This document shows positions 57,129 to 64,000 of a DNA stretch of 64,000 nucleotides, in pieces. Positions within the stretch are counted from its first letter, which is position 1. Every line of letters begins with the position of its first letter. The DNA lies in NCBI RefSeq assembly GCF_003265225.1, contig NZ_CP022013.1, positions 62,001-126,000 on the forward strand, in the 5' to 3' direction. The DNA comes from Mergibacter septicus. Its GTDB lineage: Bacteria > Pseudomonadota > Gammaproteobacteria > Enterobacterales > Pasteurellaceae. A model generated the notes under the pieces. It was not told the DNA's origin and searched no databases. It was given only the letters and a program-made list of their open reading frames with translations. The translations under genes were made by a program, and so were the position numbers.

Positions 57129-58844
57129 ATGGTACGCCGAATTTTTGTGCTTTTAGCATTAGTTTTGTTTTATTCTAATCCAGCGGTATCTGGGCTTTTC
57201 TCAAATAAAAGAACAGATTATTTGCCCGTAGAGCAAGCTTTTCAGCTTTCAGCTGAAAGAAATGAAAAAATAGTACAGTTTAATTGGTATATTGCTGAAG
57301 GTTACTATTTATATCAAAAAGAGTTAAAAATCACTGAAAATGGTAAAATATTACCTTTAAAAATTCTTTCAAATAGTCAGGAACATCAAGATCCTTACTT
57401 TGGAAAAACAGAAATTTTTACACAGCAATTACAGCTACAAGTAGTTCCGACTAATTTATCGCCAAATTCAATACTTGAAGTAAGTTATCAAGGTTGTACG
57501 GAAGGATTATGCTATCCCCCTCAAACTGATGTGATAAAAATAACTGATCTACCACAAATATCTAATAAAACACAAAGTAGCAATGAACAAAATAATTTCC
57601 AAGATCGTTTTACCACAGAACAACAGAATTTAGCATATAAACTGTTTCAGCATAAATATGCGATTTTATGGTTCTTTTTACTTGGGCTTGGTTTGGCTTT
57701 TACGCCTTGTGTCCTGCCAATGTTACCACTGCTATCTGCGATTGTTATTGGTCGCCAAATTCGACCAAATAGTTGGCGAGCCTTGAGTTTAAGTTTTGTT
57801 TATGTGCAAGGTATGGCACTTACTTACACCATACTTGGTTTAGTTGTTGCGACTGTTGGCTTACCGCTACAAATTGCATTGCAAAGCCCTTATGTATTAG
57901 TGTCACTTGCAATTCTGTTTGTAATTTTATCGCTTTCAATGTTTGGGGTATTTACGCTCCAGTTACCAACTCGCTTACAAACAAAATTAACTCTATTAAG
58001 TCAAAAACAACAAAGTGGTGCATATGGTGGTGTATTTTTAATGGGAATGATTGCAGGATTAGTCGCTTCTCCTTGTACGTCTGCCCCACTTTCTGGCGTT
58101 TTGCTTTATGTTGCACAAAGCGGAAATTTATTGATTGGTGCGATAACGTTATATTTATTGGCATTAGGAATGGGAACACCACTCATTTTAGTGACTTTGT
58201 TTGGGAATAAAATTCTACCTAAATCAGGTGTTTGGCTCAATAATGTTAAAATTTCCTTTGGTTTTGTGATGTTAGCTGTACCTATTTTCTTACTTTCTCG
58301 GATTCTTCCATTTGAATGGGAAGCGTTATTATGGTCTGGCTTAGCAGTGGCTTTTTTTAGTTGGGTAACCTTAAAAGTATGTAGAGATAAATGGTGGTTA
58401 CAAATAATAGGATTAATCTTAATAATAATGAGTAGTAAACCTTTATTAGATTGGTTTTGGCAACCGCAACCTAATCAAGTGATTTCCCATCTTCAATTTG
58501 AGAAAATCAACAATTATGACCAGTTACAACGTACTTTAACACATAATTCTAAGCCTTATGCAATGGTAGATTTTTATGCTGATTGGTGTGTCGCTTGTAA
58601 AGAATTTGAAAAATATACTTTCAGTGATCCTAAGGTACAACTAGCTTTAACTGATTTTAAAGTCATTCAAATTGATATGACAAAAAATTCATTAGCAAAT
58701 AAAGAGATTAGTGAAAAATTAAAAATATTAGGTTTACCAACTATTTTATTTTTTGATCGAGATGGAAAAGAAATCCCTAATAGTCGTATTACAGGTTTTT
58801 TAGATGCGAAAGAATTTTTACAAAAATTGAAACAACTACAGTAG
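57129..58844 (+). CDS. dsbD: Thiol:disulfide interchange protein DsbD
   Basis: 571 aa. A signal peptide (1-about 22) is followed by a periplasmic alpha domain with the Cys123/Cys128 pair (GCTEGLCYPP). The membrane domain has eight helices with FTPCVLPMLPLL and VASPCTSAPLSG. The C-terminal thioredoxin domain has DWCVACKEF. It moves electrons from cytoplasmic thioredoxin to periplasmic DsbC/CcmG-type partners, useful for the c-type cytochromes encoded in this window. Confidence 0.97.
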   Translation: MVRRIFVLLALVLFYSNPAVSGLFSNKRTDYLPVEQAFQLSAERNEKIVQFNWYIAEGYYLYQKELKITENGKILPLKILSNSQEHQDPYFGKTEIFTQQLQLQVVPTNLSPNSILEVSYQGCTEGLCYPPQTDVIKITDLPQISNKTQSSNEQNNFQDRFTTEQQNLAYKLFQHKYAILWFFLLGLGLAFTPCVLPMLPLLSAIVIGRQIRPNSWRALSLSFVYVQGMALTYTILGLVVATVGLPLQIALQSPYVLVSLAILFVILSLSMFGVFTLQLPTRLQTKLTLLSQKQQSGAYGGVFLMGMIAGLVASPCTSAPLSGVLLYVAQSGNLLIGAITLYLLALGMGTPLILVTLFGNKILPKSGVWLNNVKISFGFVMLAVPIFLLSRILPFEWEALLWSGLAVAFFSWVTLKVCRDKWWLQIIGLILIIMSSKPLLDWFWQPQPNQVISHLQFEKINNYDQLQRTLTHNSKPYAMVDFYADWCVACKEFEKYTFSDPKVQLALTDFKVIQIDMTKNSLANKEISEKLKILGLPTILFFDRDGKEIPNSRITGFLDAKEFLQKLKQLQ

Positions 58845-58889
58845 CCAGATTATAAGTATAAAACTTACGACTTAATATAGAATTTTTGA

Positions 58890-58976
58890 TGGTGCCAGTG
58901 GTCGGACTCGAACCGACACGCTTTTAAGGGCGGCGGATTTTGAATCCGCTACGTCTACCAATTTCGTCACACTGGC
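58890..58976 (-). tRNA. tRNA-Leu (CAA)
   Basis: An 87-nt class II tRNA on the minus strand with encoded CCA. Acceptor GCCAGTG pairs with CACTGGC, the anticodon loop is TTCAAAA, and the long variable arm and GGTTCGAGT T-arm are present. It is complete and single. Confidence 0.97.
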
Positions 58977-59086
58977 AAAAGATTGGTTAGGCAATTATAC
59001 GAGAGTTTTAGTTGTATGCAAGTAAAAATCAAATAACCCTGTTTTATTCGTTGCTATTTTAAACAGATACTTGGTGAATAAAAATA

Positions 59087-59124
59087 AAAGATTACCACGT
59101 GACTTTCAATGGTAATCTTTTTAC
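59087..59124 (-). terminator. Terminator after lptFG
   Basis: AAAGATTACCA (59087-59097) and TGGTAATCTTT (59110-59120), an 11-bp stem with A/T flanks. Confidence 0.88.
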
Positions 59125-59141
59125 GAAGAAGTTTATATTTT

Positions 59142-60209
59142 TTACTTTTTATGTCGAAATAACCATAAGGTAATAGTTAGAAATAACACGCTAGGGAGTA
59201 ATGCACCGAGTAATGGGGGAAGGTTATAAACAAGGCTGAGAGGGCCAAATATTTCATTGGTAATATAGAAAATAAATCCAAAACAGATGCCAGTGACTAT
59301 TCTTGCTCCCATAGTGACACTGCGTAAAGGTCCGAAAATAAAAGAGAGGGCTAGTAACATCATAACGCCAACTGAGAGTGGTTCGAAAATTTTTCGCCAG
59401 AAATTGAGTTGAAAACGGCGAGCATCTTGTCCTGTTTCTTGTAGGAAACTAATGTAATCGGCTAAACCTGTAATAGATAAGGTTGAAGGTTCTGTTGCAA
59501 CTATACCTAGTTTATCTGGGGTTAAATTTGTTTTCCACGGAAAGTTAAAATAGTTATTGGTTTCAATATGATCTTTATTAATGGTGGATTGTGACATTTG
59601 GCTAAACCACCACTGTTTGTTGCGATATTCAGCTGAATCTGCATGTAATTGGGTAATTAATTGGCGTTTTTGATTAAATTGGTAAACATAGATATTTTGT
59701 AATTTATCTTTATCAGTAACCTTTTGGATATAGATAAAATTATTGCCATCTTTTGCCCATACACCATTTTGAACAGACAGGAGTGATGTACCACGAATGG
59801 CTTTATAGCGAATTTCTTTAGCGGTTTGTTCGCTATGAGGAACTAACCATTCCCCAGCTATCATCATTAAGATAATAAGAGGGATTGACGTTTTCATTAC
59901 TGCAAGTCCAATGCGTAAGCGTGAAAATCCTGCCGCTTGCATTGAGATAAGTTCGCTTCCTGAGGCTAATGATCCTAATCCAATTAAAGCTCCAATTAAT
60001 GCAGCCATAGGAAACATGATTTCAATATCTTTTGGGATTGAAAATAAGGTATAGGCAATGGCTTGCCATATATCATAGGTTCCACGCCCAATAGAACGGA
60101 ATTGTTCAACAAAGCGAATAGTGGTAGATAAGCCAGCTAATAATAACAGTGTGAAAAAAATGGCAATAACAATGGTTTTACCGATATAGCGGTCTAATAC
60201 CTTAAACAT
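59142..60209 (-). CDS. lptG: LPS export ABC permease LptG
   Basis: 355 aa with three N-terminal and three C-terminal membrane helices around a periplasmic jellyroll domain (about 130-255). DRYIGKTIVIAIFFTLLLLAG at the start is typical. With LptF and LptB2 it lifts lipopolysaccharide from the inner membrane into the LptC-A-D bridge. The start overlaps the lptF stop by 1 nt. Confidence 0.96.
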   Translation of the reverse strand: MFKVLDRYIGKTIVIAIFFTLLLLAGLSTTIRFVEQFRSIGRGTYDIWQAIAYTLFSIPKDIEIMFPMAALIGALIGLGSLASGSELISMQAAGFSRLRIGLAVMKTSIPLIILMMIAGEWLVPHSEQTAKEIRYKAIRGTSLLSVQNGVWAKDGNNFIYIQKVTDKDKLQNIYVYQFNQKRQLITQLHADSAEYRNKQWWFSQMSQSTINKDHIETNNYFNFPWKTNLTPDKLGIVATEPSTLSITGLADYISFLQETGQDARRFQLNFWRKIFEPLSVGVMMLLALSFIFGPLRSVTMGARIVTGICFGFIFYITNEIFGPLSLVYNLPPLLGALLPSVLFLTITLWLFRHKK

Positions 60210-61321
60210 TAGAGGATCTCCTGTTGTTTATTTAGACGACGATTAAACCACCATTGACGGATACGTAAGTGGTATTGTTGGCTATTTAAGCCGATTGCTA
60301 TCAGTAAGAAGATAACATTGACAAGTGGTAATAACCATTGTGTATCTGCACGACCATTAACACCAGCCGATTTTAATGAGCTTTGGAGTAAGAAAAAGAT
60401 CAAATAGAGCAATAATGCTGGTAACAGTTTTGCGAAACGCCCTTGACGAGGATTAACTCGACTGAGTGGTACGGCAATTAATGCCATAATAGGTACTACC
60501 AGAATTAGTGTTATCCGCCATTGTAATGCGGCTCTTGCGATTGGTGAGTGATCTTGTAGGAGTTTATCAATCGGCAGTAGTGTTGGATCATCATGAGTAA
60601 CTTGTTGATTTTTAAAACCTATATTCGCTTGATATTGGTCGAAATGGGTGATTTTAAACTCGGGTAAAATTGAATTACCTTCGAAACGTTGACTATTATT
60701 TAAGGTTAAGCGTTGGTTACCATTATCTTGTGCTGTTACCGTTCCATTTTCTGATACCATAACAGAAGGTTTGACATTACCTCGTTGGCGAGTTTGAAAA
60801 AGATAAATGCCTTCAATACGATTGCCTGTAATTTTATCAATGAATAAAACAAAGTTACCATCTTCTGCTGAAATAAATTGCCCACTACTAAGGGCAGCAA
60901 CATTCGGATTAGCTTGAGCATTGGTGAGAATTTCAATTTGTTTATTTAAAGCCCAAGGGTTAATCCAAATTGAGTTAATACTGGCTAAAATTGTTGTTAA
61001 TAAAGAGAGAATTAAGACAATTTTGATTAATAATCGTTGCCCAACACCACAGGCTTGCATTACTGTAATTTCACTTTCAGCATAGAGTCGTCCAAAGGTA
61101 AGCAAAATGGCTAAAAAAAGACTTAAGGGTAACATCAGTTCTGCCATTGTCGGCATTCCAAGAGCGAGTAATGGCAGAATTAAATCTGTTGGGACATTAC
61201 CATTTACCGCTGAACCTAGCACACGTACTAATTGTTGGGCAAAAAAGATAATAAGGAGAATAAAAAGAATCGCTAATTGGCTTTTAAATACTTCTCGTGT
61301 TAAATATTTGGTTAAAATCAC
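60209..61321 (-). CDS. lptF: LPS export ABC permease LptF
   Basis: 370 aa with the same layout as Lpt[21 protein letters not shown] at the start, a periplasmic domain about 125-265, and C-terminal helices with [22 protein letters not shown]. It is divergent from pepA, a conserved gammaproteobacterial arrangement. Confidence 0.96.
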   Translation of the reverse strand: MILTKYLTREVFKSQLAILFILLIIFFAQQLVRVLGSAVNGNVPTDLILPLLALGMPTMAELMLPLSLFLAILLTFGRLYAESEITVMQACGVGQRLLIKIVLILSLLTTILASINSIWINPWALNKQIEILTNAQANPNVAALSSGQFISAEDGNFVLFIDKITGNRIEGIYLFQTRQRGNVKPSVMVSENGTVTAQDNGNQRLTLNNSQRFEGNSILPEFKITHFDQYQANIGFKNQQVTHDDPTLLPIDKLLQDHSPIARAALQWRITLILVVPIMALIAVPLSRVNPRQGRFAKLLPALLLYLIFFLLQSSLKSAGVNGRADTQWLLPLVNVIFLLIAIGLNSQQYHLRIRQWWFNRRLNKQQEIL

Positions 61322-61509
61322 TCTGTCAACCTATGTTTTACTTGCTTTAGCTTGCTTTTTTTGTAAAAAACGCTAGTTTAGCAGCATTAAAGAATTAGAC
61401 TGCCTAGCGGATTAAATTAGAGATTAATGAAAAAGACTTTATTTATTTTGGGGCGTATCATACCTTGATTTCCCCGATCATACCAATAGAAATCATAGAG
61501 GAATTGAAA

Positions 61510-63027
61510 ATGCAATTTAACATTATTCAGGCTAAACAAAATGTTGTGCCTAGCTTTGAGTTACAACCAAATGCGGTTATTGTTGTTGGTATTTGGCAAG
61601 ATCGTCAATTATCTAGCGTAGCGAGAGAATTAGATCAACTCAGTGGTGGTGTTTTAAGCCAGATAGTTACACAAGGGAGTATTGAAGGGAAAGAAGGTGA
61701 AAGCCTTTATTTACCATTAGTTCCAAATTTACCTGTTAAAGGTGTTTTGTTAGTTGGTTGCGGAAAAGAAGATGAACTGACAGAAAGACAATATAAAAAT
61801 ATTATTCAAGCCACAGTAAAATGTTTGACTAAAAGTAATGTTGAAAGTGCAATCTATGCCTTAACTGAAGTGAAACTGAAAGCAAGAAGTAATTATTGGA
61901 ATATTCGTTTTGCAATAGAAACAATTGCTGAAAATGTATATTGCTTTGACCAGTTTAAAAGCAAAAAAACACCCGTTGTAAAACTTGAAAATATTTTCTT
62001 TTGTCAGGCAGAAAGTGGTGTTGAACAGGCTAAACTAGCAGTGGCTCATGCTCAGGCAATTATCAAAGGTATCAAAGAAACAAAAGATGTGGCAAATTGC
62101 CCGCCAAATGTTTGTAATCCTGCATATTTAGCGGCGAAAGCACAAGAGTTAGCGGAGACTTATACTCATATTGAGACAACGGTTGTCGATGAAAAGCAGA
62201 TGGCGGCATTAGGCATGAATGCCTATTTAGCGGTATCTCGAGGGGCTGAAAATCCTGCCTTTATGTCGATTATTGAATTTAAAAATAATCCAAATCCAGA
62301 GGCGAAACCAATAGTATTAGTCGGCAAAGGATTAACCTTTGATTCAGGTGGTATTTCAATTAAACCATCAGCTGCTATGGACGAAATGAAATATGATATG
62401 GGTGGTGCAGCAGCCGTTTATGGGGTGATGAAAGCGGTCGCTGAATTAAATCTTCCGTTAAATATTATCGGTGTTTTAGCTGGTTGTGAGAATATGCCAG
62501 ATGGTAATGCTTATCGTCCCGGTGATATTTTAACTACAATGTCAGGATTAACTGTTGAAGTGTTGAATACTGATGCGGAAGGGCGTTTAGTTTTATGTGA
62601 TGCTTTAACTTATGTTGAGCGTTTTGATCCTGAATTAGTGATTGATGTAGCAACATTAACTGGCGCTTGTGTGGTTGCATTAGGAGCACACAATAGTGGT
62701 TTAATTTCTCCAGATGATCAGTTAGCAATTGAATTACAACGTGCTTCAGAACAAGCAGCGGATCGAGTATGGCGTTTACCTATGGGAGAAGAATATCAAG
62801 AACAGCTACATTCTAACTTTGCAGATCTTGCCAATATTGGCGGACGTTGGGGCGGAGCAATTACTGCAGGTTGCTTCTTATCTAATTTTACCCAAAAATA
62901 TACTTGGGCTCATCTTGATATTGCGGGTACAGCTTGGAGAGAGGGGGCGGCTAAAGGTGCAACTGGTCGTCCTGTTGCTTGTTTAGTCCAATTCTTACTA
63001 CAACAAGCTAAGCAAAATATTGCATAG
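61510..63027 (+). CDS. pepA: Leucyl aminopeptidase
   Basis: 505 aa from ATG 61510 behind AGAGGAA (61497-61503); the longer frame begins with TTG 61465. It is an M17 metallopeptidase: metal and catalytic residues are in [16 protein letters not shown] (about 265-280), [11 protein letters not shown] and NTDAEGRL (about 345-352). It releases N-terminal residues. E. coli PepA is also a DNA-binding protein at cer and carAB; that role is not testable here. Confidence 0.97.
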   Translation: MQFNIIQAKQNVVPSFELQPNAVIVVGIWQDRQLSSVARELDQLSGGVLSQIVTQGSIEGKEGESLYLPLVPNLPVKGVLLVGCGKEDELTERQYKNIIQATVKCLTKSNVESAIYALTEVKLKARSNYWNIRFAIETIAENVYCFDQFKSKKTPVVKLENIFFCQAESGVEQAKLAVAHAQAIIKGIKETKDVANCPPNVCNPAYLAAKAQELAETYTHIETTVVDEKQMAALGMNAYLAVSRGAENPAFMSIIEFKNNPNPEAKPIVLVGKGLTFDSGGISIKPSAAMDEMKYDMGGAAAVYGVMKAVAELNLPLNIIGVLAGCENMPDGNAYRPGDILTTMSGLTVEVLNTDAEGRLVLCDALTYVERFDPELVIDVATLTGACVVALGAHNSGLISPDDQLAIELQRASEQAADRVWRLPMGEEYQEQLHSNFADLANIGGRWGGAITAGCFLSNFTQKYTWAHLDIAGTAWREGAAKGATGRPVACLVQFLLQQAKQNIA

Positions 63028-63049
63028 TTGACTATTATTTTTTTAGTAT

Positions 63050-63088
63050 TGCCATTAGAGATTGAAGATCAATCTTTAATGGCATTTT
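63050..63088. terminator. Terminator between pepA and fghA
   Basis: A long hairpin TGCCATTA...TAATGGCA with inner AGATTGA/TCAATCT (63050-63084, one mismatch) and a T tail, between convergent genes. Confidence 0.88.
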
Positions 63089-63096
63089 AATGTTGA

Positions 63097-63951
63097 TTAC
63101 ATTTCAAAATATTTAAAATGAAATTTGAGATGTTCTTCAATGAAACTGGCAATAAAGTAATAACTATGATCGTAACCTTGTTGCATTCGTAGCTGAATTG
63201 GATAGTTATTTCTTTTTGCTGCTTGAATCAAATTTTCAGGAAGTAGTTGCTTTTCAAGATAAAAGTTATCATCAGAACCTTGATCAATCAGAATGGGTAA
63301 AGGTTGACTTGTGTCTGCTTTTTGAATTAATTGGCAGCTATCATATTCCTCCCATAATTTTGGATTATTTCCTAAATAGCCAATAAAAGCCTTTTTTCCC
63401 CAAGCACAATTAATTGGATTAGTAATAGGACTAAAAGCTGATACCGAGCTAAACATCGTTGGGTTTTTCAGTGCAATAGTTAAAGCACCATGTCCTCCCA
63501 TTGAATGTCCTGCTATTGCTCGTTGTGTTGTGACTGGAAAATTATTTTCTATTAACTGTGGTAGTTCCTTCACAATATAATCATACATGTGATAGTGCTG
63601 ATCCCAAGGTGATTGAGTGGCATTGAGATAAAATCCAGCCCCTATTCCGAAATCATAACTATTATTTGGATCATCAGGAATATTGTCACCACGAGGACTA
63701 GTATCTGGTGCAACGAGAGCCATACCTAACTCACTTGCTATACGGCAAGCCCCGGCTTTTTGCATAAAATTTTCATCAGTACAAGTTAATCCAGAAAGCC
63801 AATAGAGGACAGGTACTTTTTGATTCATCTGGATTTGAGGCGGTAAATAAATTGCAAATCGCATATAACAATTTAATGTGTTTGAATAGTGGTGATATTG
63901 TTGATGCCAGCCATCGAAACATTTATTACTACTAATTTTTTTTAAATTCAT
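63097..63951 (-). CDS. fghA: S-formylglutathione hydrolase
   Basis: 284 aa esterase. The catalytic Ser is in IAGHSMGGHGAL (about residue 150), Asp in DQGSDDNF and His in YDHSYYF. It completes glutathione-dependent formaldehyde oxidation after AdhC; adhC is often directly upstream and would lie beyond the right edge. An AGGTAGGATA site precedes ATG 63951. Confidence 0.95.
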   Translation of the reverse strand: MNLKKISSNKCFDGWHQQYHHYSNTLNCYMRFAIYLPPQIQMNQKVPVLYWLSGLTCTDENFMQKAGACRIASELGMALVAPDTSPRGDNIPDDPNNSYDFGIGAGFYLNATQSPWDQHYHMYDYIVKELPQLIENNFPVTTQRAIAGHSMGGHGALTIALKNPTMFSSVSAFSPITNPINCAWGKKAFIGYLGNNPKLWEEYDSCQLIQKADTSQPLPILIDQGSDDNFYLEKQLLPENLIQAAKRNNYPIQLRMQQGYDHSYYFIASFIEEHLKFHFKYFEM

Positions 63952-64000
63952 TTTATATCCTACCTGTAAAGCATTAATATAAAAAAACAGTGTGTTTTCA

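Overview
The window is low-GC DNA from a member of the Pasteurellaceae. This rests on gene content and order: epmA divergent from frdABCD, a torE-torY-torZ-torD S-/N-oxide reductase operon, ybgC-tolQRAB-pal, divergent lptFG/pepA, and an integrative conjugative element (ICE) of the ICEHin1056 type inserted at tRNA-Leu. I cannot name the genus from sequence alone.

Region 1 (1-9606) is the integrase-proximal end of the ICE. Three leftward genes (1-2119) belong to its type IV secretion system and are cut by the window edge. Then come a highly structured intergenic stretch, three small rightward genes each preceded by a similar bipartite stem-loop, a large trimeric autotransporter adhesin as apparent cargo, a MobH-type HD relaxase and a tyrosine integrase. 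The element ends at a truncated 3' copy of tRNA-Leu(TAA), which is the attachment site, directly followed by tRNA-Gly and tRNA-Cys. A promoter-like sequence inside the ICE end points at these host tRNAs.

Region 2 (9607-23703): a LysR/DUF2798 pair lying between two copies of a ~50 bp sequence, ndh, the cysteine desulfidase cyuA, the tor operon with a well placed FNR-like site, eptA (lipid A modification), and an rlmC/ycfL/epmA cluster.

Region 3 (23704-34190): fumarate reductase frdABCD, then the mannose PTS manXYZ and manA. Between manZ and the membrane protein yobD sits an exported-type NUC nuclease with an unknown small partner gene.

Region 4 (34191-51800): thrABC with its leader peptide and attenuator, yggS, cdd, a DedA protein, rplY with a structured leader, truA, accD, msrP, the tol-pal cluster (tolA carries 22 copies of a 24 bp repeat) and argG under a tandem ARG box.

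Region 5 (51800-56231) is an AT-rich accessory island. It encodes a 189-residue protein with a double-glycine leader, an HlyD/CvaA-like adaptor and a C39-peptidase ABC exporter. This is a one-operon peptide or protein secretion system with an unusually large cargo and no visible immunity gene. It is the best candidate here for something undescribed.

Region 6 (56260-64000): cutC, dsbD, tRNA-Leu(CAA), lptFG, pepA and fghA, all ordinary core genes.
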